A model generated the notes under the pieces. The model was not told the DNA's origin. It did not search any database and saw only the letters and a list, made by a program, of their open reading frames with translations. A stretch of 52,725 nucleotides of DNA from an uncultured Eubacteriales bacterium (GTDB taxonomy: Bacteria > Bacillota > Clostridia > Peptostreptococcales > Anaerovoracaceae): contig CASEOD010000078.1 in the NCBI GenBank assembly GCA_949289445.1, forward strand, positions 1 through 52,725. Reading direction: 5' to 3'. Below, one piece after another: positions 9,260 through 17,828 of the stretch. The number at the start of each line of letters is the position of its first letter. Position 1 is the first letter of the stretch. The translations under genes and the position numbers were made by a program.

Positions 9260-10052
9260 ACCCTATAAAGAACCTGCACCTGGAAAGTTCAAAAGGTGTC
9301 TTCGCCGTGTATGAAACGGTATAGTCGTCTATGACTTTCACGCCCGGAAACCAGGAGGCTGAACGGGCTTTCTGAAATTCCTTGTAACAGAGTGTCATGG
9401 TGTAAGTTTCCTCCAGCGGCCTTGCCTTCGGCAGAGGCCCTGCAAGTACCTCTTTTACTGCAGCTTCTATTTCCCTTTCCACCATCAGAGGATGTCTGTT
9501 CCATGTGGCGTCGCCGATCCCCTTCTTTGTGACTACAGTCTTAATACCGTCATACTCACCGGCTGCCGAAAGACATATTCCCTCATCCCCGGAAATCAGA
9601 AGAGACGGAACGCCCATCTGATCCGCCACCTGCGAATTTATGGTAAATTCGGAGGCATCGTGACCATTGATGCTGAACCGGTTGTAGACGTGGTCCTCAC
9701 AGGTATGTTTCAGCGGGCTGGTATCTGTCCATGCACCGGAATGATATCCTATGTATATAATCCCGTCAAAGGTTTCATCCAGACCTCCCAGCATAGAAAG
9801 GGGGCTGTTCATCCATCCCCTGATAAGCTCCGCCTTCTCAGGCAGAAGACTGTGATCAATATTCATGGCGTCCTCATGACCATCCTTTACAACAACAGCA
9901 TACCCCATATCGAGAACAGCCCTGCAGGCAGCCGCCACTTCTGCTGACATCTGCCTGCACGCTTCTTCATAGCCTTTTCCTCCATATCTGGTTGCTTCCC
10001 AGCTTGTAATTCCGCTTACTCCCTCGATATCCGCACTGATAAAAATTTTCAT
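9258..10052 (-). CDS. dppA: M55-family D-aminopeptidase (DppA-like)
   Basis: DppA-type zinc peptidases release N-terminal D-amino acids, for example from D-Ala-D-Ala or D-Ala-Gly-Gly. The 264-residue protein begins with the family signature ISADIEG, giving D8 and E10. Further likely zinc ligands are H59 in KDGHED, H104 in GYHSGAW and E135 in the ASEF segment, with H116 (LKH) as the probable catalytic histidine. Length fits the family. It lies 24 bases downstream of the transporter gene in a sigma-54-controlled pair, which suggests use of small peptides or D-amino acids as nutrients. Substrate is inferred from the family only. Confidence 0.9.
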   Translation of the reverse strand: MKIFISADIEGVSGITSWEATRYGGKGYEEACRQMSAEVAAACRAVLDMGYAVVVKDGHEDAMNIDHSLLPEKAELIRGWMNSPLSMLGGLDETFDGIIYIGYHSGAWTDTSPLKHTCEDHVYNRFSINGHDASEFTINSQVADQMGVPSLLISGDEGICLSAAGEYDGIKTVVTKKGIGDATWNRHPLMVEREIEAAVKEVLAGPLPKARPLEETYTMTLCYKEFQKARSASWFPGVKVIDDYTVSYTAKTPFELSRCRFFIG

Positions 10053-10076
10053 ATAAACTTGCTCCTCAATTTTCGA

Positions 10077-11489
10077 TTAAAATGGTCCCAGATTGATGTA
10101 ATGGGCGATGAGCACCATCACATAACCTGCGATTAACTGTATCCCCATGGCTTTCCAGGCGAACTTCATCCAGATGTTATACTTCAGTCCGCACAGCTGA
10201 CATGGAACCAGAGCGCCTGCCGGCCAGAGATAATCGGTAAATCCGTCTCCGAACTGGTAGGTCAGTACCATTACCTGCTGATTGATACCCAGAATCTTCC
10301 CCAGAGGACTCATGATGGGCATCATCATCACTGCTTTACCTGAACCGGAGTCCACAAAGAAGTTCAGTATGGTGACAAAGATAAACAGCATGAGCAGTGT
10401 GAATGCAGGGCCCTTTCCTTCCAGCACCTGAGAAATCGCATATACGAAAGTATCCACAATCTCCCCCTGCTCCAGTACAATCATAATCGCTCTGGCAAAT
10501 CCGATGACGAAACCTGCCGTCAGCACATTGGCGGCACCTCTCATGATGCTGGTACAGGCATCACTGGGTCTCACTCTGAATATCACAGCAAGGATGACAG
10601 CGTACATGATATTGAGAGCAGCCACTTCACCAAGGCCCCAGCCTCTTGTTGCACAGCAGTAAGCCTGCAGGATCAGAAGACATACATAGATGCCCAAAGC
10701 AAGACCGTGTCTCTTTGTCATCTCAATCTTATTCTTGATTCCCTCTATCTCAATGTCTCCCTTAAGCTGCCGTTCGTATTCTTCATGAATGTAGCTTCTG
10801 GAAGGATCCTTCGTGATTCTCCGGCAGTAAACGAGCACACTGATCAGCGCCAGCACAAAGAACACGCCAAAACAAATCACTCTGTACCAGAGTCCGGAGA
10901 ACATGGGAAGTCCCACCAGATTCTGAGAAATGCCTGTAGTGTACATGTTAAGCATTCCGCTTGCCCAGCCGGAACAGGATGCCATCATAATGGTCGCCAT
11001 GGCAGCAACACGATCGTAACCTATAGCCAGAATAATTGAAGTGGTAATTCCGTAGAACGGATAAGAAGCTTCTCCAAAGCCTAAAACTCCGGTCCATGCA
11101 AAAAGAGCGAAAAAAACAAGGATTACGCCCAGTCTGAAAGAATGATTCTTCTCTACTGCGCCCATGATTTTAGTGAGCCCGGCTCCAAAAGCTCCTGTCT
11201 CCTCCAGAAAATTGATGACACCGCAGGTAATCAGAAGGCCCGCAATAATATCCGCACCCTGAACAAAACCGTCATAGATTGCCTTAAAAAAGCTGAAGAC
11301 CGTAACAGGGTTTTCCGCTTCCACATAGTGGAACTTGTCAGGCAGTACAACATCTCTGCCTATCGTCTCATCATACACTCTTTCAAACTGTCCGCTGGGA
11401 ACAATGTATGACAGAACCGCCACACATGTCATGATGATCAAAAGAACAACGATAACATGAGGCATTTCAAATCTTCTTTTCTTTTCCAT
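10077..11489 (-). CDS. YfcC/DcuC-superfamily transporter
   Basis: This 470-residue polytopic membrane protein belongs to the C4-dicarboxylate anaerobic carrier superfamily, in the YfcC-type branch often linked to amino acid or dipeptide transport. Features seen are the N-terminal helix ending in SYIVPSGQF, the GFGEASYPFYGI segment, NMYTTGISQ and the later VDSGSGKAVMMMPIMSPLG loop, typical of this branch. The second of two tandem ATGs (11489) has the better spacing from AGGAGG. Being first in a sigma-54 operon with a D-aminopeptidase, it probably imports the peptide or amino acid that the peptidase handles. That is inference. Confidence 0.85.
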   Translation of the reverse strand: MEKKRRFEMPHVIVVLLIIMTCVAVLSYIVPSGQFERVYDETIGRDVVLPDKFHYVEAENPVTVFSFFKAIYDGFVQGADIIAGLLITCGVINFLEETGAFGAGLTKIMGAVEKNHSFRLGVILVFFALFAWTGVLGFGEASYPFYGITTSIILAIGYDRVAAMATIMMASCSGWASGMLNMYTTGISQNLVGLPMFSGLWYRVICFGVFFVLALISVLVYCRRITKDPSRSYIHEEYERQLKGDIEIEGIKNKIEMTKRHGLALGIYVCLLILQAYCCATRGWGLGEVAALNIMYAVILAVIFRVRPSDACTSIMRGAANVLTAGFVIGFARAIMIVLEQGEIVDTFVYAISQVLEGKGPAFTLLMLFIFVTILNFFVDSGSGKAVMMMPIMSPLGKILGINQQVMVLTYQFGDGFTDYLWPAGALVPCQLCGLKYNIWMKFAWKAMGIQLIAGYVMVLIAHYINLGPF

Positions 11490-11548
11490 CATTTCCTCCT
11501 TAATCAGACTGAATATCACATTGAAAAGAATCTTTGCCCAATATTACT

Positions 11549-11563
11549 GCAAATACTGTGCCA
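11549..11563 (-). promoter_or_regulatory. Sigma-54 (-24/-12) promoter of yfcC-dppA
   Basis: The minus strand reads TGGCAC-AGTAT-TTGC: TGGCAC at 11563-11558, a 5-base spacer and TTGC at 11552-11549. This is an exact match to the sigma-54 consensus, with GG and GC in the required 10-base spacing. It lies about 60 bases before the transporter start, and an enhancer-binding activator gene is the next locus. Confidence 0.92.
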
Positions 11564-11623
11564 CTGAAAAACAAGGAACATCGGCAGTATTCCTTTGAAA
11601 ATTACCAAAATTCGCAAAACAAC

Positions 11624-11651
11624 AAACGGATTTTATAAATTATATCCGTTT
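11624..11651 (-). promoter_or_regulatory. Candidate upstream activator sequence (dyad)
   Basis: AAACGGAT (11624-11631) and ATCCGTTT (11644-11651) are a perfect 8-bp inverted repeat around an AT-rich 12-base centre. It lies about 85-112 bases upstream of transcription, the usual distance for an enhancer of a sigma-54 activator. The rest of the 308-base gap is AT-rich with no gene. Confidence 0.7.
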
Positions 11652-11725
11652 ATATCCTATTATTTCTTGTATTTTTCATATCCTTCGGCGGCAGAATTCC
11701 GTTTCTTCCTTTAGCCAATAAAATA

Positions 11726-11746
11726 AGTGCACCGTTACGGTGCACT
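11726..11746 (-). terminator. Terminator of the DUF3842 gene
   Basis: Perfect 9-bp stem AGTGCACCG/CGGTGCACT with a three-base loop. On the minus strand TATTTTATT follows. Confidence 0.8.
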
Positions 11747-11797
11747 CTCCGTTTCGTCTGTATACTGTCTTTCTTTATCCGGGAAACCGGTTCTGCA

Positions 11798-12229
11798 TTA
11801 CAGCCTCTCTCCCCAACTCTGCTGTCCGCATACTTCTTTCATCTTTTTTACGGCATCCTGTGCCAGTTCTCCGATGGACTGGCTGCCCACGCCGGCCACC
11901 AGATTGTCACAGCGATTCATGGGAACCAGTACACGCACGGCAGCGCTCTGCGCCACTGCCGCCGCCATTTTGGGAGTAACCTCCCCAAGAAGAGAATCCG
12001 CTATAACGATACCGATAGGCCCGGCAATAATATCTGCTCTGCGGCTGGCGACCACGACAGGATTCTCGCCTGTGGCTGCCTCATCAGCTCCCGCCTTGAG
12101 CATTGTGGCCGTAGCTGCGGCATTGGTGCCCACTGCTGCGATCTCCGCTTCCGGAAATTCCCTTCTGATACCTTCTATTAAAAGTTTACCAAGTCTTCCG
12201 CCTTGTCCGTCTATCACTAAATAACGCAT
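11798..12229 (-). CDS. DUF3842 family protein
   Basis: A 143-residue soluble protein of the DUF3842 family, whose function is not known. It has a Rossmann-like start (VIDGQGGRLGKLLIEGI), a VGTNAAATATMLKAGA segment, a central glycine-rich PVVVASRRADIIAGPIGIV stretch and a C-terminal VGSQSIGELAQDAV segment. These recall small nucleotide-binding proteins, but no catalytic residue can be named. It is a single-gene unit with its own terminator and a GGGAGGA ribosome site. It stands between the transporter and acetyltransferase genes with no clear functional link. Confidence 0.85.
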   Translation of the reverse strand: MRYLVIDGQGGRLGKLLIEGIRREFPEAEIAAVGTNAAATATMLKAGADEAATGENPVVVASRRADIIAGPIGIVIADSLLGEVTPKMAAAVAQSAAVRVLVPMNRCDNLVAGVGSQSIGELAQDAVKKMKEVCGQQSWGERL

Positions 12230-12326
12230 ATTGTCCTCCCTGTCGGTGATCGATTTTCTGTTTTTCTATTTTATCACGGGAGTTTTCCCTTTTCCATGTT
12301 TTTATGCCTCTTTTCTGAAAAAAAAG

Positions 12327-12354
12327 TTCCAAAACACGGGCTATGTGTTACAAT
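12327..12354 (+). promoter_or_regulatory. Promoter of the second acetyltransferase
   Basis: TTCCAA (12327-12332), a 16-base spacer and TACAAT (12349-12354), 23 bases before the start codon. Confidence 0.5.
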
Positions 12355-12377
12355 AAACCTGAACAGGGAGGAATCTT

Positions 12378-12953
12378 ATGATAATATTTTCAACTGACAG
12401 GCTCTGTATGACGCCTCTTACCACCGGACATTTCGACTCAACCCACGCCTATGCCTCCGATCCGGAAAATACCCGTTATATGATCTTTATGCCCCGTCTT
12501 ACTCCGGAAGAAACCGGAAAATATCTGATGATGGCAGAGAGAGAATGGAAAAAAGCTGAACCCCGGTGTTTCGAATTTGCCGTTCTTCTGAAAAGTAAAA
12601 CAGGAACCGATGAGAATGATACACATATCGGTTCCCTGAGCGTTTTTTTAAATGATGACAGAACCTGCGGCGAAGTAGGCTGGATCCTGGCAAAGAAATA
12701 CTGGAAAAAAGGTTACGGAGCAGAAGCCGCCTCAGGCCTCGTCGGCTGGTGCAGAGAAAGCCTCGGCCTCAGCCGTCTGACTGCCCACTGTGATAAAGAC
12801 AACCTGCCTTCACAGAAGATCATGGAAAAACTGGGATTTGTCCTGACTGACAGCAGCGGCAGACGAAAAAACCGCGGAAGTGAAACAGAAAGCTGCGAAT
12901 ACACCTATATCCTGGATTTTACCGTTTCCCCAAATCAACAATCCGATCACTGA
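12378..12953 (+). CDS. RimJ/RimL-type GNAT acetyltransferase
   Basis: This 191-residue GNAT enzyme has the order of elements of the RimJ/RimL group: FSTDRLCMTPLT at the start, EVGWILAKKYWKKGYGAEAAS as the acetyl-CoA loop (about 99-119) and the NLPSQKIMEKLGF motif near residues 142-154. Such enzymes acetylate N-termini, small amines or antibiotics; the substrate here is unknown. GGGAGGA precedes the ATG. Its last 35 bases overlap, antisense, the 3' end of the ABC ATPase gene, an unusual convergent arrangement with no separate terminator. Confidence 0.85.
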   Translation: MIIFSTDRLCMTPLTTGHFDSTHAYASDPENTRYMIFMPRLTPEETGKYLMMAEREWKKAEPRCFEFAVLLKSKTGTDENDTHIGSLSVFLNDDRTCGEVGWILAKKYWKKGYGAEAASGLVGWCRESLGLSRLTAHCDKDNLPSQKIMEKLGFVLTDSSGRRKNRGSETESCEYTYILDFTVSPNQQSDH

Positions 12954-14409
12954 TATGTTCCACCATGGGCAGATCGTGAGAGATCAGGATCAGGGTCAGA
13001 TTCCGCTGATCATGCAGTTTTTTCAGAAGATGTATGATCTGTGACTGGGTGGATACATCAAGAGATGACACTGGTTCATCTGCAATGATAAAATCCGGTT
13101 CTGTCATCAGGGCTCTGGCAATGGCAGCCCTCTGTCTCTGCCCTCCTGAAACGTCATAGGGATAGCGTTCCCCAAGCGCCGGTTCCAGTTCCACCTGCTC
13201 CATCATTTCATACACTTTTTTCTTCAGCTCTTCCTTTGAGATGAGCTGTTTTTTCTTTTTGCACTGCAGAAGAAGAGACTCTCCGATGATCTGCCACAGT
13301 TTCATGCGCGGATTAAATGCAGAAGCCGAATCCTGAAAAATCATCTGTCTGCCGCAGTCCTCCGCAAACTCAATCCTGCCGGCATCCGGAGGATAAATCC
13401 CCATCAGACATCTTGCCAGCGTAGACTTTCCGCACCCGGACGGCCCCACAAGGCCGACAATTTCACCGGCGGCGACAGTCATGGAAAAATCATCCAGCAC
13501 CTTCTGCACTTTTCCCCTTCTCAGTGAAAAACTCTTTGATAATCCCCTTACCGCAAGCATCGGAGGTTGTAAAACGCTTTCATTCTTCACTTCCCTTACC
13601 GATCCGTGATAATGACTCTCTGCCGTTCCGTAAAGAGCATACCGGATCAGTTTTTTCGTATAATCATGGCGGGGAAAACTGAAGATTTCTTCCGCGGTTC
13701 CCGTTTCCACTATGACTCCGTCTTTCATGACAGCAATTCTGTCCGCAATGGTTCGGGCAAGAGCCAGATCATGGGTGACGAAAAGCACACCTCGCTTTCC
13801 GTCGGAGCATAGATTTCTGAGAAGCTCCACAATCTGTTTCCGGTTTTGGGAATCCAGAGCGGTAGTCGGTTCGTCGGCAATGAACAGCCTCGGATTACAG
13901 GCAAGGGCAATGGCAATGGCAACCCTCTGCCGCATCCCTCCTGAAAAATGATGAGGATATTGAGAGAATCTGATCTCCGGTTCAGAGATCCCCACCTTCC
14001 GGAGCAGTTCCAAAGCCCGCTTTTTTGCCTCCTGTCTGCTCACCTTCTCGTGAATCAGCATAGGTTCCATAATCTGTCTGCCCACAGAAAAAACAGGATT
14101 CAGAGAAGTCATGGGGTCCTGAAACACCATAGCCGCATCCACGCCCCGCACCTTCTCCATCTCTTTCTCAGAAAGACAGGTCACGTCACGGCCGCAGAGA
14201 AAAATATTTCCTGAATCGATCCGGGCATGTTCTGCATGAAGCCGCAGAATACTGCGGCACAGTGCTGTCTTCCCGCATCCGGACTCACCCACCAGCGCCA
14301 CCGTTTCTCCTGCCGCAACCTGCAGATCCACTCCTTTTACAGCCTCCACCTTTCCGAGAGGGCCGTGAAAGGACAATCTCAGATTCTCAATCTTTACTGC
14401 CGCTTCCAT
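12919..14409 (-). CDS. Double ABC ATPase of a nickel/peptide-type importer (NikD-NikE-like fusion)
   Basis: One 496-residue chain carries two complete ATPase domains of the Nik/Opp/Dpp importers, normally two proteins. Domain 1 has Walker A GESGCGKT (about 41-48), signature FSGGMRQR and Walker B LFIADEP. Domain 2 starts near residue 280, with GPSGCGKS, VSGGQRQR and FIIADEP. It begins one base after the binding-protein stop and is last in the larEBC-importer operon, so nickel is the likely substrate. Nickel versus peptide is inferred from context only. The 3' end overlaps the convergent acetyltransferase gene by 35 bases. Confidence 0.9.
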   Translation of the reverse strand: MEAAVKIENLRLSFHGPLGKVEAVKGVDLQVAAGETVALVGESGCGKTALCRSILRLHAEHARIDSGNIFLCGRDVTCLSEKEMEKVRGVDAAMVFQDPMTSLNPVFSVGRQIMEPMLIHEKVSRQEAKKRALELLRKVGISEPEIRFSQYPHHFSGGMRQRVAIAIALACNPRLFIADEPTTALDSQNRKQIVELLRNLCSDGKRGVLFVTHDLALARTIADRIAVMKDGVIVETGTAEEIFSFPRHDYTKKLIRYALYGTAESHYHGSVREVKNESVLQPPMLAVRGLSKSFSLRRGKVQKVLDDFSMTVAAGEIVGLVGPSGCGKSTLARCLMGIYPPDAGRIEFAEDCGRQMIFQDSASAFNPRMKLWQIIGESLLLQCKKKKQLISKEELKKKVYEMMEQVELEPALGERYPYDVSGGQRQRAAIARALMTEPDFIIADEPVSSLDVSTQSQIIHLLKKLHDQRNLTLILISHDLPMVEHISDRIVDLGKR

Positions 14410-14410
14410 C

Positions 14411-15946
14411 TTACTCTTCTATCTCCCATTCCGCAATATTCCAGAATACACCTACACCGTGGTGACCCAGCACCGTATCTTCTGTGATTCCTGAAATGTT
14501 GTCTTTCATTCCGTAGCAGGCGTCTACATAAGCCAGGAACGTATAAGGCATTGCGCCGGTCATCTCCTCCTGGAACTGATTATAGAGCTCCCTGCGCTTT
14601 TCGTCGTCTGAGGTATGCCTTGCATCGGCCAGAATCCCGTCAATCTTTTCGTTGGAATAGCCGGTATAATTGTCTCCCGCCCCTGTGGTAAAGACTTTAT
14701 AGGTATGATCGTCGGGATCAAAGGGACTTCCCCAGCCGATGATACAGCTGTCCTGATTTTCCCAGTCCAGAGAAGCTCTGCTTTCCGCAGTAGCATTTAC
14801 GCCCACCTGCTGCAGCTGAGACGCGCACATCTTTGCCATATCCACCCGGGTCTGATCGTCTGACATGGCAGAAATGACGAAGGCAAGCTCTTCCCCGTTC
14901 TTCTCATAATAGCCGTCACTGTTCTTCACCCATCCTGCTTCCTGCAGAAGCTCTTCACATTTTTCCGGATCATAGGAAAAAGTTTCTATATCGTCATTTG
15001 CATAAGGGCCTTTCTGCAGCGGGGAGTAGGCGGCTTCCCCCTGTCCCAGCAGAACGCCTTCCACAATGGCGTCTCTGTCGATGGCGTAACTGAGGATATT
15101 GGCCAGTTCCGGATTCTCTTTAAAAAGATGTGAATTGAAATTGTATGCCAGAGCTCTGTAATCTGCCGTATCCATCCGGCAGAGACTGTAGCCTTCCTCT
15201 GATTCAACCGATTCAGCTGACTTTGCCGTAATCTGCGCCATGTCAATTTCCCCTGCCAGAAGCTGCATCACTTTGGCATCACTGTCCGGCACAATTTTGA
15301 AAATCACAGTTTCGATATTGGCTGCGCCTGCATAATAATTGTCAAACCGCTTCATGGTGATAGACTGTCCCTGATCCCACTCTGTAATCATGTAAGGCCC
15401 CGCACCCACAGGGTTCTGATTAAAGTCACAGGTTGCCAGATCTTCTCCCTTCAGCAGGTGTTCGGGCAGAATCCCTATGGTCATATAGTCCGGAAAAGCA
15501 ACGTTGATCTGGCTCAGTCTGATCTTCACCGTCAGTTCATCCGGACATTCTATACTTTCAATATCGGTATAGTTTGAGATAATCTCCGACTGATTTTTTT
15601 CATCCAGAATGGCTTCCAGCGTAAATTTTACATCTTCTGAAGTCAGAGCCTCACCGTCGTGGAACGTAAGTCCCTCCCGAAGTCTGAATGTGTAAGTCAG
15701 ATTCTCTTCGTCAAAATCCCAGTCCTCCGCAAGTCCCGGAACCACCCGGTTATTTTCATCATGAGCGGTCAGTCCCGCAAAGATCAGGCTGTTGATTTCC
15801 CCGTGCTCGTAAAGAGCCGGATTGATTGCCGTATAGTCCTGACTTCCGTAGATCAGAGTATTTTCAGCGGTCTGATTCTCATCTCCACAGGATGCAAAAA
15901 CGAAAAGCAGGCAAAGTATCAAAATCGCACATAATATTTTTTTCAT
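14411..15946 (-). CDS. Extracellular solute-binding lipoprotein (SBP family 5)
   Basis: A 511-residue lipoprotein of the Dpp/Opp/Nik binding-protein family (SBP_bac_5). The first 20 residues form a signal peptide ending at a lipobox-like FASC, so the mature protein should be anchored outside the membrane. The conserved GLTFHDGEALTSEDV segment is near residue 95, and GAGPYMITEW lies near 185. The ATG at 15946 has GGAGG before it. It lies between the permease genes and the fused ATPase. The context with larBCE suggests it binds nickel, perhaps chelated; the family alone would equally allow peptides. Confidence 0.88.
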   Translation of the reverse strand: MKKILCAILILCLLFVFASCGDENQTAENTLIYGSQDYTAINPALYEHGEINSLIFAGLTAHDENNRVVPGLAEDWDFDEENLTYTFRLREGLTFHDGEALTSEDVKFTLEAILDEKNQSEIISNYTDIESIECPDELTVKIRLSQINVAFPDYMTIGILPEHLLKGEDLATCDFNQNPVGAGPYMITEWDQGQSITMKRFDNYYAGAANIETVIFKIVPDSDAKVMQLLAGEIDMAQITAKSAESVESEEGYSLCRMDTADYRALAYNFNSHLFKENPELANILSYAIDRDAIVEGVLLGQGEAAYSPLQKGPYANDDIETFSYDPEKCEELLQEAGWVKNSDGYYEKNGEELAFVISAMSDDQTRVDMAKMCASQLQQVGVNATAESRASLDWENQDSCIIGWGSPFDPDDHTYKVFTTGAGDNYTGYSNEKIDGILADARHTSDDEKRRELYNQFQEEMTGAMPYTFLAYVDACYGMKDNISGITEDTVLGHHGVGVFWNIAEWEIEE

Positions 15947-15957
15947 AAATTCCTCCG

Positions 15958-16779
15958 TCATAAATTACTGTAAAGCCGATTATTCCGTCTGCGGACAGAT
16001 TCGCCCAGATCGGTCACACACGCCAGCGTCGTCACCAGCACAAAGCCGGGAATGACGATAATCCACCAGTATCCCGAAAGCAGCGCCTCCTGAGACAGAG
16101 ACATGAGGCTTCCCCAGGAAACCGTAGTCAGAGGCAGACCCAGCCCCAGAAAACTCAGGGTGGATTCTGTGATCATGGCCTGTCCGATATTGGTTACCAC
16201 CATAAACATGATGGAAGACACAAAGTTAGGCAGCAGATGCCGCCTGAGAATATACCAGAAGCCGCCCTCCATGATTCCTGCTGCCAGAACATAGTCACTC
16301 TGTCTGATCTGCCTGACCTCGCTTCTGACGATCTTGGAGATATTCATCCAGCTCACACAGCCAATGATCACCGACAGGGAAAAAACCGTCGCCTTCCCCC
16401 AGATCGCCTGAAAAAAAATAATCAAAAGGATCGATGGTATACTCATAACAAATTCAGCAAACCTCATCATCAGATCGCTGATTTTTTCCCCCGCAAGGCC
16501 GCTGACCGCTCCGTAAACCACCGCTATCACCGTAGACAGCAGTCCGCTGAACAGACCGATAGCCACAGATGCTCTGCCGCCGTACAGAATCAGGCAGAAC
16601 AGATCACGCCCCAGCGTGTCCGTACCCAGAATATGCTCCTTTGAAGGAGGCATTCCGATTGCGCCGCTGTCCATCTGAGACGGGTCATAAGTTGTCAGCA
16701 GATCCGCAAAGACACAGCACAGAATAATCAGAAGCAGAATACTCAGTGACAGCCGCGGCAGTTTTTTCTGTCTGCTCAT
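15958..16779 (-). CDS. ABC importer permease, NikC/DppC-like
   Basis: A 273-residue inner-membrane permease of the Opp/Dpp/Nik type. After a short basic N-terminus there is a first membrane helix, then the HILGTDTLGRDLF motif (about 57-69) typical of the second permease of these systems. The EAA loop (VRSEVRQIRQSDYVLAAGIMEG...) lies in the middle, and several more helices follow. The ATG (16779, AGGAGG upstream) overlaps the stop of the other permease by four bases, showing coupled translation. It should form a heterodimer with the NikB-like permease. Confidence 0.88.
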   Translation of the reverse strand: MSRQKKLPRLSLSILLLIILCCVFADLLTTYDPSQMDSGAIGMPPSKEHILGTDTLGRDLFCLILYGGRASVAIGLFSGLLSTVIAVVYGAVSGLAGEKISDLMMRFAEFVMSIPSILLIIFFQAIWGKATVFSLSVIIGCVSWMNISKIVRSEVRQIRQSDYVLAAGIMEGGFWYILRRHLLPNFVSSIMFMVVTNIGQAMITESTLSFLGLGLPLTTVSWGSLMSLSQEALLSGYWWIIVIPGFVLVTTLACVTDLGESVRRRNNRLYSNL

Positions 16780-17825
16780 ACAGCCTCCTCCTTTTCTGTC
16801 CTCACATCCGATCGGGCTAAAATCTCTGTCTTTCCCGCAAAACCTCTTTCGTATTCCATTCTCGGGTCTATCCACTGTCCCAGGGCCTGAGCCGCCATAT
16901 TAAAGAACAGTACCACAGCACCTGTCAGGAGAGTCAGTGCCATCAGCATATTGTAGTCCCGGTACATGGCCGATTCAAAACTCAGAGTTCCCAGTCCCGG
17001 GTAGCTGAACACCATTTCCACCACGTAGGTTCCGCCCAGAATATGCGGAACAGAAATAGCCATAATTACCAGAAGAGACGGCAGAATATTCCTGAAACAG
17101 TGCCTTTTCATGATGAGTTTTCTCGGAATTCCCTCTGCCTTGCAGAGCAGCACATAATCCTTTCTCGTCTCTTCAACCAGCTTGTTTCTCACCAGATAGG
17201 CATAGTACCAGAGGTGCTGCAGAACCATAACTGTGGCAGGCAGAATCAGATGAACTGCCCTGTCCCACAAATTGTACTTCTCACCCAGAGAATAGGCGCC
17301 TCCCGCCGGCAGCAGGCGAAGATTCACAGCAAAGATCAGAATCAGCAGAAGAGCCAGGAAAAAAGAAGGGATATTGGCAGAAATCACACCGATTCTGCAG
17401 ATAATCCGGTCTGCCGTTCTGTCTTCCCGCAAGGCGCAGAACATGCCCAGCGCAATGGCGAGACCAAAAGTCAAAACATAAGATGTAAGTCCCAAAATCA
17501 GCGTATTGACCCAGACTCCGCCGATGACAGAAAGGACGGGCTGCTTGTACTGATAAGACAGCCCCAGATCGCTCCTGACCAGATCACCCGCCCAGCGGAT
17601 ATACTGCTGCAGCACAGGATCGTCAAGACCCAGTCTCTGTCTGGCCGCCAGCTTCTCTGCCGAACTCATATGCTCCACGCCGTCACCGTAATATGCCACC
17701 AGAGGATCACCCGGGCAGGCTCTTGCAATGACAAAAACCGCCGCCGACAGAAGAATCAGCGCCGCCGCCATCTGAGCCAGTTTTATCAGAATGCCCCTGC
17801 TTTTTTCTTTCCAGATATTATCCAT
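16776..17825 (-). CDS. ABC importer permease, NikB/DppB-like
   Basis: A 349-residue permease of the Opp/Dpp/Nik type. It has the N-terminal membrane helix followed by the long external loop (ACPGDPLVAYYG...RLGLDDPVLQQYIRW...LGLSYQYKQPV) typical of the first permease. The EAA loop for ATPase contact (VRNKLVEETRKDYVLLCKAEGIP) is near residue 215, and VEMVFSYPGLG follows near 270. It starts three bases after the larC stop, which ties metal uptake directly to NPN cofactor synthesis. A soluble C-terminal tail of about 30 residues extends past the last helix. Confidence 0.88.
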   Translation of the reverse strand: MDNIWKEKSRGILIKLAQMAAALILLSAAVFVIARACPGDPLVAYYGDGVEHMSSAEKLAARQRLGLDDPVLQQYIRWAGDLVRSDLGLSYQYKQPVLSVIGGVWVNTLILGLTSYVLTFGLAIALGMFCALREDRTADRIICRIGVISANIPSFFLALLLILIFAVNLRLLPAGGAYSLGEKYNLWDRAVHLILPATVMVLQHLWYYAYLVRNKLVEETRKDYVLLCKAEGIPRKLIMKRHCFRNILPSLLVIMAISVPHILGGTYVVEMVFSYPGLGTLSFESAMYRDYNMLMALTLLTGAVVLFFNMAAQALGQWIDPRMEYERGFAGKTEILARSDVRTEKEEAV

Positions 17826-17828
17826 AAA

